Positions 39,522 to 46,791 of a stretch of 55,232 nucleotides of DNA are shown piece by piece. How positions within the stretch are numbered: the stretch's first letter is position 1; every line of letters begins with the position of its first letter. The stretch lies in IMG/VR virus record IMGVR_UViG_3300034160_000067, positions 1 to 55,232 of that record. One strand, 5' to 3'. The translations under genes were made by a program, and so were the position numbers. The notes below the pieces were generated by a model, which was not told the DNA's origin, searched no databases, and was given only the letters and a program-made list of their open reading frames with translations. Origin of the DNA: a virus.

Positions 39522-40126
39522 TACTGGTTCGCTCCGGTGATCTGGAAGGTGTTGACGGTCCACGCCTGCGCGGCTGCGGCCACGACGTTGTCGAGCGTCA
39601 TGTCGCCGCCGAAGGTGATGGCCGTGGTGTTCGCGACGCCTGCGGTGGAGGTCATCGAGAGCGTGACCGTCGTGCCCGTGGTCGCGACGACCGTTGTGCC
39701 GACCGGGATGCCGGTGCCGCTCACGTTCATGCCGGTGACGACACCCGTGGTCGCGGCGAACGTCAGCACGTTGCCGTTGGCCGCCGTGAGCGCGCTGGTC
39801 GTGAGGCTGACCACCTGCGTGACCGAGCCCTGAAGATGGCACGTCGTGCCGGCCGTATCCTTGATGCGGAAGTGGCCGACCGTGCCCGCGCCCGTGAAGG
39901 TGCCCGTCCACGCGCCGGCTTTCGCCTTCGAGCCCGCGCTTGCCGCGGCGAGCCAGTCGGACGGCAGCGCCGTGCCGCCCGTGTTGAGCAGCGTGCCGCT
40001 GTCGGCCGCCGCGCAGTTGGCTGGCGCAGCGCCCGTGAAGAAGTAGAGCTTGGGGGCCGTGCCGATCGTCGTCTCTCTCGAATCGAGGCCGTTGTTCACG
40101 ACCGCCTGCGAATACTGATGTGCCAT
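39521..40126 (-). CDS. Beta-rich virion protein (201 aa)
   Basis: Starts MAHQYSQAVVNNGLDS. Segments PKLYFFTGAAP and WLAAASAGSKAKAGAWTGTF are typical of small phage surface proteins; residues about 115-170 are dense in T, V, G and look like an Ig-like domain (GNVLTFAATTGVVTGMNVSG). First gene of the module after the terminase. Confidence 0.6.
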   Translation of the reverse strand: MAHQYSQAVVNNGLDSRETTIGTAPKLYFFTGAAPANCAAADSGTLLNTGGTALPSDWLAAASAGSKAKAGAWTGTFTGAGTVGHFRIKDTAGTTCHLQGSVTQVVSLTTSALTAANGNVLTFAATTGVVTGMNVSGTGIPVGTTVVATTGTTVTLSMTSTAGVANTTAITFGGDMTLDNVVAAAAQAWTVNTFQITGANQ

Positions 40127-40211
40127 GCGTGGGGTCTCCGAGGTTTATCCGAGCGGGTCATCCCGAAATTTCCCCGGCATCGTATCCCTGCACAGTTGAG
40201 AACGCAACGCA

Positions 40212-40226
40212 CGGTTGATTCAACCG
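40212..40226. repeat. Perfect palindrome CGGTTGA-T-TCAACCG at the terminase stop
   Basis: 15-bp perfect dyad containing the stop codon of the large terminase gene. It uses the same half-sites (GGTTGA, TCAACC) as the operator family but in the opposite order. A related AGTTGATTCAAG lies after the stop of the 12850 gene. Confidence 0.5.
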
Positions 40227-42301
40227 AGCATGGCCGCCAGCTCCTGCAGCGTCGGAGTCTTCCGTTCGACGGCTGCGAATGACGTCGGCTTGTCCGGTGT
40301 CGGCACGAAGAGCAGATCGTTCGAGTCCCACTCCGCGGCCCAGCCGGGCGGATCACTCCAGTCGATGTGCTCCGCCCGCAGATGTACTGTCAGCCCAATA
40401 CCGTACGTGAATAGATCCCACGCTTCATTCCGATACGAGCGCGGGTTCTCCCACCCTTTCGGCGTACGCCTTTCGACACACATCTCAGTGAAGAACTCGT
40501 CAGGAAGCCAGTCAGGGAAATGTATCTCGCCACCACCCGGCTCTTTACGGTCGAGCATTGCATTGAGCCGGTCCTTCAGAACATTCACGTTCATCATCAA
40601 CACCGGGACTTCACCACGAGCGCCTGCCGTGCGGCCCTTGTTGTTGCCGCTGTCGGGGTAGCTCACGCGCACGCGCGGGGCGCCCGGCTTCGCGTCGCCC
40701 TTCAGCAGCAGCAGGCGCTTGTGCATGCCGGTGCCGCTGTCGCGCAGCTTCTTCCAGAACGTGTAGGCGTTGTTCGTCACGCCCGAGCGGCCGCCCGAGT
40801 CGCACGCCGTCAGCTTGATCGGCATGTGCCGGCCGGAGCCATCGTCGATGGGGTAGCTCTTCAGCGCGACCTCTTCAAGCAGCAGGTCCCAGTCCTCGAT
40901 GTACGCCGCCGGCTTCACCCACAGGCGATCGCCCTCCGCGTCCGTGCGTTTCGATTTCAGGATGTCGAACCGGTCGATCACCCACATGTCCGCGCCGACG
41001 CCGATGCCGAACACCTGCACGACCCATTTGTTCTTCTGCACGTCGGCCGTCGCGATGAGGAAGCGCACGCCCTCGGGCACGACCTTCTCTGGCACGGGCT
41101 CCGCGCGCGCCTTCATCTCTTCAGGCAGGCGTGTGTTCTCCATGCCGCGCGGCAGATACGGCTTGCCTTGGTCCGTGTTGACGGTCGACTTCAAGGCCTC
41201 GTCGCTGCCCGTGCGCTCGTACTCCTGCTCCGCCTTCACGTAGTTCAGGACGAGCGTCTTCCACGTCGCGAACGCGGCCGCGACGCCCTTGAGCCAGAAC
41301 GACGCGACATCGCTGCGGTACGGCGTGCCGGTGATCTCGCGCTCGCGCGTGACCTTCTGCCCGTCGCGCACCCAGAGCCCGAGCTGGTTCATGTCGTACT
41401 TCTGGCCGTGCTCGATCAGCGCGCTGCAGTGAGGGCAGCGCATCTTCGCGCTCTCCGCGCTTTCGAGCAGGTCGTCGGAGTCCACCCACGTCAGCAGATC
41501 GAAGTCACCCTCGAAGTACTCGTGGCAGTGCGGGCACGGCCAGAGCCAGCGCCTGCGGTCGCCGCGATTGTAGAGCGCGAGAATGCCCGGGCACGGCGGC
41601 GCTTCGTTCGGCGTCCTCGGCATCCAGCGCAGATCCTCGATCGAGTAGCCGGGCGAGGATTCGGCGAGCGTCTTCGCGAACGTGCGGAACGTCGTCGTGC
41701 GCTTGCGCGCGAGATCGAACGGCGATCCCTCGCCGTCGATGTTCTCTGGCATGCGGTCGTAGTCAGTGAGGGCCACGCGCGGGATCGGGCGCCCCGACAG
41801 CTCGTTGATCGCGGGCCACGAGAGCGTGAGCATCATGCCGCTGCGATACAGCTTGTCGAATGTGTTGTCGCTGTCGCGCCGCTTGATCATCTTGTTGCCT
41901 GTCTCCGGCGAGTGCCGGTGCAGGCGATCGAGGCGGCGCCGTGAGAAGTCGCGCGCCGCGGCCTGCGACTTTTCGACGAGCAGGAAGTCCGCGGGGTCCG
42001 ACATGATGGACGCGGTGATCCAGTTCAGGATCAGCTCGGTCTTGCCCGCCTGCGCCGGGCCCGCGAAGATCACTGCGTTGTAGGCGCGATCGCCGAGCGC
42101 ATCCATGGCCTCCGTGAGGTAGGGCGCGGTCGAGTTCATCCACGGGCCGACGTACGAACCCGGGTTGTTCAAGTGCCGGTAGCGCTCCGCGGCCGTGCTG
42201 ATCGACAGTCGTTCGGGCGGCTTGAGAATCTCACTGAGGTCGTGGATGACCTCAGTCAAGTTCCTGTAACGCGGCTGCAGGTTCTTCTTGATCATCGCCA
42301 T
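40220..42301 (-). CDS. Terminase large subunit (lambda gpA family)
   Basis: 693 residues starting MAMIKKNLQPRYRNLT (ATG 42299-42301, AAGGG 7 bases upstream). ATPase motifs: Walker A FAGPAQAGKTE near residue 77, Walker B-like RVALTDYDRMPE near 178. A zinc-binding CPHCHEYF...CPHCSAL segment near 265-310 and a C-terminal nuclease domain with ACDSGG complete the family plan. It cuts concatemers at cos and drives DNA into proheads. Confidence 0.92.
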   Translation of the reverse strand: MAMIKKNLQPRYRNLTEVIHDLSEILKPPERLSISTAAERYRHLNNPGSYVGPWMNSTAPYLTEAMDALGDRAYNAVIFAGPAQAGKTELILNWITASIMSDPADFLLVEKSQAAARDFSRRRLDRLHRHSPETGNKMIKRRDSDNTFDKLYRSGMMLTLSWPAINELSGRPIPRVALTDYDRMPENIDGEGSPFDLARKRTTTFRTFAKTLAESSPGYSIEDLRWMPRTPNEAPPCPGILALYNRGDRRRWLWPCPHCHEYFEGDFDLLTWVDSDDLLESAESAKMRCPHCSALIEHGQKYDMNQLGLWVRDGQKVTREREITGTPYRSDVASFWLKGVAAAFATWKTLVLNYVKAEQEYERTGSDEALKSTVNTDQGKPYLPRGMENTRLPEEMKARAEPVPEKVVPEGVRFLIATADVQKNKWVVQVFGIGVGADMWVIDRFDILKSKRTDAEGDRLWVKPAAYIEDWDLLLEEVALKSYPIDDGSGRHMPIKLTACDSGGRSGVTNNAYTFWKKLRDSGTGMHKRLLLLKGDAKPGAPRVRVSYPDSGNNKGRTAGARGEVPVLMMNVNVLKDRLNAMLDRKEPGGGEIHFPDWLPDEFFTEMCVERRTPKGWENPRSYRNEAWDLFTYGIGLTVHLRAEHIDWSDPPGWAAEWDSNDLLFVPTPDKPTSFAAVERKTPTLQELAAMLG

Positions 42302-42803
42302 CGAATTTCCCTTCGAGCAGTGTTTGCTGCAGATCCACGAGCAGTGCATCCGACAGTTCGAGAATGACCTTGCGCTGACGCTCGTCGAGCCCCACGCGCG
42401 CTTCGACCGAATCACTGAACAGCAGCACGGTCGTCTTCAATCGCTTGAACACCTCAGCCATCGCCGCGACGACCGCGTCGGTATCCCAGAGGTCGCCCTT
42501 GTTCACCTCGAACTTCTGGCGGCTGAGCTGTGCCTGCCAGAAATCCTTCTGCAGCTGGGACGGCAGCTTGTCGGGCTTGAGCTGGGAGAGGTACTCCTCG
42601 ACGTTCATCACCGGGTCGCACAAGTACGGCGCGACGTCCTTCATCGCGTAGACCGGGAAGCCGGCGTTCATGCCCGAGGGCTTCACCTCGCGGATCTTCT
42701 GGGAGACGTCGCGCTTGTCCTTGCCGAAGATCAGCGCGAGCACCGAGATGCTCACCCCATCGAATAGAATGGCCTTCTCTTCAGTGGTTCTTGCTACGGC
42801 CAT
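42252..42803 (-). CDS. Terminase small subunit (Nu1-like)
   Basis: 183 residues starting MAVARTTEEKAILFDG. The N-terminal winged helix (VSISVLALIFGKDKRDVS) is the Nu1-type DNA-binding domain that recognises cos; the rest is helical. Overlaps the large subunit by 50 bases. Confidence 0.8.
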   Translation of the reverse strand: MAVARTTEEKAILFDGVSISVLALIFGKDKRDVSQKIREVKPSGMNAGFPVYAMKDVAPYLCDPVMNVEEYLSQLKPDKLPSQLQKDFWQAQLSRQKFEVNKGDLWDTDAVVAAMAEVFKRLKTTVLLFSDSVEARVGLDERQRKVILELSDALLVDLQQTLLEGKFDGDDQEEPAAALQELD

Positions 42804-43048
42804 AATGATCCCGAGTTGAATGGAGTGATGAGATAGGTGATACCAGATCTGTTACCAGCGTCCGGGGCCCTTCCAAGTACATGAAAGCAAACAACATTTC
42901 GTTCACTTTTTTCCTTCGAGTCTACTGGGATGACCCGCATTCTGTAATTTCAAACACATAGAGGTCACTTTGCCCCGAAGAAACGCACTGTGATTTCAGT
43001 TAATATCACTGCTCTCAACTATTTGTTGGTTACCGGGGGTGTTACCAC
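42804..43048. other. Intergenic region: candidate cos and/or attP
   Basis: 245 bases between divergent terminase and integrase genes, AT-richer than its surroundings. In lambda-type genomes cos lies just before Nu1, and attP lies next to int. TGTTACCA occurs at 42850-42857 and 43040-43047, with GGTTACC at 43028-43034, possible integrase arm sites. TTCGAGTCT (42915-42923) is like a tRNA T-loop and could belong to an att core. None of this is proven. Confidence 0.4.
43015..43029. promoter_or_regulatory. Operator-like dyad, copy 4, before integrase
   Basis: TCAACTATTTGTTGG, 13 of 15 identical to copy 1. It lies 20 bases before the integrase start, in its leader or promoter. Confidence 0.55.
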
Positions 43049-44065
43049 ATGGGAACCATCGTAGCGCGCGGCGCCCGCTGGCGCGCCGTAGTTCGCAAGC
43101 GCGGCATCGTGCGGACCAAGAGCTTCTCGAAAGTCGCGGCCGCTCGGCGGTGGATCAACGAGACGGAACTGGGGATCGATGCGCAGGCCGACAAGGGCCG
43201 CGCCGTCACGCTCGGTTGGGTCCTCGACAAGTACCGGACCGACATCGTCGAGGCTCGGGTCTACCAGACCAAGACGCACTTCCACCTGCGCGCTCTCGCG
43301 CAGAAGCTGCGCAATGAGTTCGTCGGTGATTGCACTGCCGAGTGGTGGGTCAGCTTCGCGCGTGGGCTCACCTGCGCCCCCCAGAGCCGTCGGCGGTACC
43401 TGTCGCTGCTCTCCAGTGCCCTGCGCACCGCGGAAGCCCTGTGGGACGTTCCGGTCGACTGGCCGGCTTACCGCAAAGGTGCCAACCAGATTCGGCAGCT
43501 GCAGCTCGCACACCTCGGCCGCCCACGAGACCGTCGCCCGACCAGCGCTGAACTGGAGTCGATCTGCTCCTTCCCCGACACCACGCTGCCGCTGGCCGAC
43601 ATCGTTCGATTCGCCGTCGCGAGCGCCATGCGCGCCGCGGAGATCGGCCGCCTTCGGTGGGAGGATCTCGACGACAAACATCGGACCATCGTCGTGCGTG
43701 ACCGCAAGCATCCGTCGAAGAAAGTTGGTAACCACTGGACCGTACCGCTGCTCGAAGGCAGCTACGAAATCCTGAAAAGGCAGGAAGCCGTCGACCTGCG
43801 CATCTTTCCGGTCAAGTCGGATTCGATACTCGCGGCCTTCCGCCGTGCCTGCCTCGCCAGCGGGATCGTCAATCTGCACTTCCACGATCTCCGACACGAG
43901 GCGATATCCCGCCTGTTCGAGCGGGGGTACTCGATCCAAGAGGTCAGCCTCGTGAGCGGCCACACCAACTGGTCGAGCCTGCGCATCTACACCCAGATCA
44001 GGCCCGAGAGTCTTCATGCCGGGCCTCTGGCCCATCGCACTGGTGAGCGATCAACCATTGGTTGA
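43049..44065 (+). CDS. int: Tyrosine integrase
   Basis: 338 residues. Catalytic set: R195 (SAMRAAEIGRLRW), H279-x-x-R282 (HDLRHE), H305 (SGHTNW) and nucleophile Y314 (LRIYTQI). An N-terminal arm-binding-like domain (about 1-50) and a core-binding domain (about 55-160) precede. It inserts the phage genome at a host attB. Convergent with the excisionase-like gene; both stop codons lie in one palindrome. Confidence 0.92.
   Translation: MGTIVARGARWRAVVRKRGIVRTKSFSKVAAARRWINETELGIDAQADKGRAVTLGWVLDKYRTDIVEARVYQTKTHFHLRALAQKLRNEFVGDCTAEWWVSFARGLTCAPQSRRRYLSLLSSALRTAEALWDVPVDWPAYRKGANQIRQLQLAHLGRPRDRRPTSAELESICSFPDTTLPLADIVRFAVASAMRAAEIGRLRWEDLDDKHRTIVVRDRKHPSKKVGNHWTVPLLEGSYEILKRQEAVDLRIFPVKSDSILAAFRRACLASGIVNLHFHDLRHEAISRLFERGYSIQEVSLVSGHTNWSSLRIYTQIRPESLHAGPLAHRTGERSTIG
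44051..44065. promoter_or_regulatory. Operator-like dyad, copy 5, containing both convergent stop codons
   Basis: TCAACCATTGGTTGA, a nearly perfect 15-bp palindrome. The TGA of integrase (+) and the TGA of the 44051-44272 gene (-) are its two ends, so the genes overlap by exactly this site. Confidence 0.6.
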
Positions 44066-44272
44066 TTCTCGGAGCTGCTTCAAGCCCTCTTCGCGCTTCA
44101 GGCGGAAGAACTCGTCGACGACCACCTTGTCGACGACCCAGCGACTCGCCAGCTTGAACGCGGGCACCGGAAAGGTGCCCGCGGCCAGCATGTTGCGCGC
44201 CGAGTTGAGCTTCAGCCCCAGCTTCGGGGCGGCCTCGGCGAGCGTGAAAAACGACCGATCGATCTGCGTCAT
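44051..44272 (-). CDS. Excisionase-like small HTH protein
   Basis: 73 residues starting MTQIDRSFFTLAEAAP. A MerR/AlpA-type winged helix: FTLAEAAPKLGLKLNSARNM (helices 1-2) then FKLASRWVVDKVVVDEF. Basic protein beside integrase, so a recombination directionality factor is likely. It is coupled to the repressor gene by ATGA overlap, which is not the lambda arrangement, so an additional regulatory role is possible. Confidence 0.6.
   Translation of the reverse strand: MTQIDRSFFTLAEAAPKLGLKLNSARNMLAAGTFPVPAFKLASRWVVDKVVVDEFFRLKREEGLKQLRESTNG
44159..44183. repeat. Perfect 10-bp hairpin inside the excisionase-like gene
   Basis: CGCGGGCACC - GGAAA - GGTGCCCGCG within coding sequence between repressor and integrase. 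It could slow transcription from either side or be accidental. Confidence 0.4.
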
Positions 44273-44934
44273 ACGAGTTCTCCCACCCCACTGATTCTTT
44301 CGATCTCATCCTTGCCCGCGAAATACGCGCTCGCTTTCTGGATGACGCGCAGCACCCACCCGCCCGCGCGCTTCTCCTTGTGCCGGTCGATGACGTCGCG
44401 GCGCAGGTTGAGCATGTGGATCTTGGTGCTGCCCGCGAAGACGATGCCGAGGTTCCGTACCTGCTCGTACTCACGCGGCAACGCGAACTCCAGCTCGCCG
44501 GGCTCCGTCGGGCGCGCGAGCGCGACATGCACCGCGATCTGGTCGCCGTCGCTGATCATGTAGTAGTCGACGAAGTCCTTGCGCGGGTCGTCCTCGCCCG
44601 GGCGCGCGCACGAGCCGCCGCTCAGCATCGACATGCCGAGCGCGAGGTACACGACCCCTTCGGCCTTCTTCGTGAGGACGCGCTTCTCGGACGCGTTGAC
44701 GATCGGATCCACGCCGTAGCTCAGCCACGCCGGGTCGACGTTGAGGATGCGCGCCAGCTCCACCAGCAATCGAATGCGCGGCCGGGCCTCGCCCGAGAAC
44801 CACTTGCGCACCGCTTCCTGCGACACCTTCAGCTTGCGCGCGAAAAAGACCTGCCTTCCCTGACCGTGCGGAGGCACGGTACCCAGATCGTCACAGGCGG
44901 CGTTGAGGCGCTGCGCGAAATCTCTGTAGTCCAT
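44269..44934 (-). CDS. XRE-family lysogeny repressor
   Basis: 221 residues starting MDYRDFAQRLNAACDD (CGGGAGG upstream). XRE helix-turn-helix about 32-75 (FARKLKVSQEAVRKWFSGEA). The C-terminal part has no LexA/CI-type Ser-Lys peptidase motif that I can find. Position beside integrase and excisionase, and an operator-like dyad in its own promoter, support a CI-like role in holding the early promoters off. Induction would then not work by classical RecA-stimulated self-cleavage. Confidence 0.7.
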   Translation of the reverse strand: MDYRDFAQRLNAACDDLGTVPPHGQGRQVFFARKLKVSQEAVRKWFSGEARPRIRLLVELARILNVDPAWLSYGVDPIVNASEKRVLTKKAEGVVYLALGMSMLSGGSCARPGEDDPRKDFVDYYMISDGDQIAVHVALARPTEPGELEFALPREYEQVRNLGIVFAGSTKIHMLNLRRDVIDRHKEKRAGGWVLRVIQKASAYFAGKDEIERISGVGELV

Positions 44935-44973
44935 GATGCCCCTCCCGGTGGCGATGCCACCATTAGGCATACA

Positions 44974-45003
44974 TTACTACCAAAAGTTGTGGGCCTCTGT
45001 CAA
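44974..45003 (-). promoter_or_regulatory. Repressor promoter
   Basis: Minus-strand TTGACA (44998-45003), 18-bp spacer, TAGTAA (44974-44979), 40 bases before the repressor start. The -10 is poor. The dyad at 44976-44990 covers the spacer and -10, which suggests autoregulation. Confidence 0.5.
44976..44990. promoter_or_regulatory. Operator-like dyad, copy 6, at the repressor promoter
   Basis: ACTACCAAAAGTTGT, the most diverged of the eight copies (left half-site weak). Confidence 0.45.
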
Positions 45004-46523
45004 CTAGGGTTACGCCGAAGCGACTGAAGATAATCAAACACCATTCTTTGCCCAACATCCTTCTGGTTCGTGTCCTCCATGACGTACTCGTCGATCGTGC
45101 CCGTCGCGATCAGGTGATCGATGTAGGTCGGACCGAGCCCGATCGCGCGCGCCCCGGACAGACGAGCGTTGGCCTGCAGATATAGCTCCAGATCGAACGT
45201 GGGGCCGTACCAGAGGATCCGGCGGCCGCCGTGCTGCAGGTTAAGGCCGTGGCCTGCCGAGCCCGGGTGGGCCAGCAGGAGCGGAATCTTGCCCGCATTC
45301 CAGTCATCGATCAGGTGCTCCGCCCCCGCGCGCAGGCGCGCCGCGTTCGGGAAGCGCTTCTGGATGGCGGCGAGGTCATGCTGGAACCAGTAGAAGCACA
45401 GGACGTTCTCGCCCTCGCGCGACTCCAGATATTCTTCGAGTGCATCCACCTTGCGGTCGTGGAAGACCCGGGGCGTCTTCTCGGCATCGTAGACCCGCCC
45501 GTTCGCAAGCTGCATCAACTTCCCGGTGAGCACGCCGGCCGAGACGGCTTCGATCTCGGCGCCGTCGATCTCCGTCGCGAACTTCACCGACATCTCGTTG
45601 TAGATCGACATCTCCGCGTCGTCGAGCTGCACCGGGATGCGGGTGTAGATCGTCTCGGGCAGGTCGAGGTAGTCCTTGCCGCGCTGGACCATGACGATGT
45701 CGCTGACCAGATCGAGCACGGCCTCCATCGCGCCGGGCTTGGGCTTGAAGTTCCAGCCGTTGTAGTCGCTGGTGAAGTAGCGCTCGCGATAGGCCGTCAG
45801 CGTGCGCCCGAGGCGCTGGCCGCCATCGAGCAGGTACACGGGCCCCCAGAGATTGATCAGCCCCTTCGGTGTCGGCGTGCCCGTCAGCTGCACCATGCGG
45901 CGCGTGAGTGGCATCACCCGCCGCAGCGCGCGCCACACGAGCGCCTTGCGGTTGTTCTTCAGGCCGATCGAGGCCTCGTCGTACACGAGCGCATCGTAGG
46001 GCCAGTACTTGCCCCAGAAGTGAATCAGGTACGCGAGGTTCTGCCAGTTGATCACGCTGATGTCGAGAGGCCGGCCCGCGACGCGCCCGCCCCACGACAG
46101 CGCGCGCTTCGCCCGCTTCAGTTCCTTGGTCAGCGCGCGCGCAGTCTTCGGATCCTCCGCCGCAGCGATCTGCTCGCCGAGCGACTCGATCTTCCCGCGC
46201 CAGTACCGCAGGCGCCGCTCCGCGGGCTCGTAGGGCTCGCGCGCGTGCGCCGCTTCCTCGCGCAGCACCTCGAACTTCAAGCTGCGCGCGTGGGCCCACG
46301 TCCGCAGCTCGTCGGGCCACGTCTTCACCGCGACCGCGAGAGGCGCGACCACGAGCACGTAGCTCACGTCGAAGTCGTCAAATAAGTCGACAAGGGCGGT
46401 GATCGTTGCCCCCGATTTTCCGAGACCCATGTCGGCCCAGATCGCGCACTTCGGCGTCTTCTTGATGAACGGAACCGCTTCCTGCTGGCAGACGCGCAGG
46501 TCGCTTCTAGTCAAAGAGCGCAT
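45000..46523 (-). CDS. SNF2-type DNA helicase/translocase
   Basis: 507 residues starting MRSLTRSDLRVCQQEA (ATG 46521-46523; longer in-frame starts would overrun the VRR-NUC gene). Walker A DMGLGKSGAT at 31-40; DEAD-box variant YDEAS near 180; QLTGTPTPKGL (motif III) near 215; C-terminal helicase motifs LLLAHPGSAGHGLNLQHGG and QANARLSG (V, VI). Family found with DUF2815/DUF2800/PolA phage replication modules, where it probably remodels forks or recombination intermediates. Confidence 0.85.
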   Translation of the reverse strand: MRSLTRSDLRVCQQEAVPFIKKTPKCAIWADMGLGKSGATITALVDLFDDFDVSYVLVVAPLAVAVKTWPDELRTWAHARSLKFEVLREEAAHAREPYEPAERRLRYWRGKIESLGEQIAAAEDPKTARALTKELKRAKRALSWGGRVAGRPLDISVINWQNLAYLIHFWGKYWPYDALVYDEASIGLKNNRKALVWRALRRVMPLTRRMVQLTGTPTPKGLINLWGPVYLLDGGQRLGRTLTAYRERYFTSDYNGWNFKPKPGAMEAVLDLVSDIVMVQRGKDYLDLPETIYTRIPVQLDDAEMSIYNEMSVKFATEIDGAEIEAVSAGVLTGKLMQLANGRVYDAEKTPRVFHDRKVDALEEYLESREGENVLCFYWFQHDLAAIQKRFPNAARLRAGAEHLIDDWNAGKIPLLLAHPGSAGHGLNLQHGGRRILWYGPTFDLELYLQANARLSGARAIGLGPTYIDHLIATGTIDEYVMEDTNQKDVGQRMVFDYLQSLRRNPS

Positions 46524-46791
46524 AGCCCAACTCGACATCGTCGACGACATAGACCTCGAAGCCTTGCGCCCGCAGCTTGTTGTGCTTGCGCTCTTGATGC
46601 GCCTCGGGCTCTTTTGCCGGGCGCTTGAATTCAACGTAGATGACGCGGATCCGGTCCTCGATCATGCGGACGAAGATGTGGTCGGGCACGCCGAGGTTCG
46701 CGCGCGGATCGAGCCGATGCACGTTCCACCCGCGCAGGCGCGCTCGCGCGGTGACCTTCGATTGGATCGGGGCTTCGACGTCGCGGAACAT
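46507..46791 (-). CDS. VRR-NUC endonuclease
   Basis: 94 residues starting MFRDVEAPIQSKVTAR with GGAAGG upstream. A stand-alone VRR-NUC domain with PD-(D/E)xK core: GVPDHIFVRM, then VIYVEFKRP. Such phage nucleases act on branched DNA and may resolve Holliday junctions. Overlaps polymerase (TGATG) and helicase genes. Confidence 0.85.
   Translation of the reverse strand: MFRDVEAPIQSKVTARARLRGWNVHRLDPRANLGVPDHIFVRMIEDRIRVIYVEFKRPAKEPEAHQERKHNKLRAQGFEVYVVDDVELGYALFD

Noticed and set aside
42900-42960. Possible tRNA (TTCGAGTCT T-loop-like sequence)
   Set aside because: No acceptor stem, D arm or anticodon arm can be built around it; kept only as a weak att hint.
44269-44934. Calling the repressor a CI with S24 peptidase domain
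   Set aside because: I could not find the Ser and Lys motif; only the XRE helix-turn-helix is supported.
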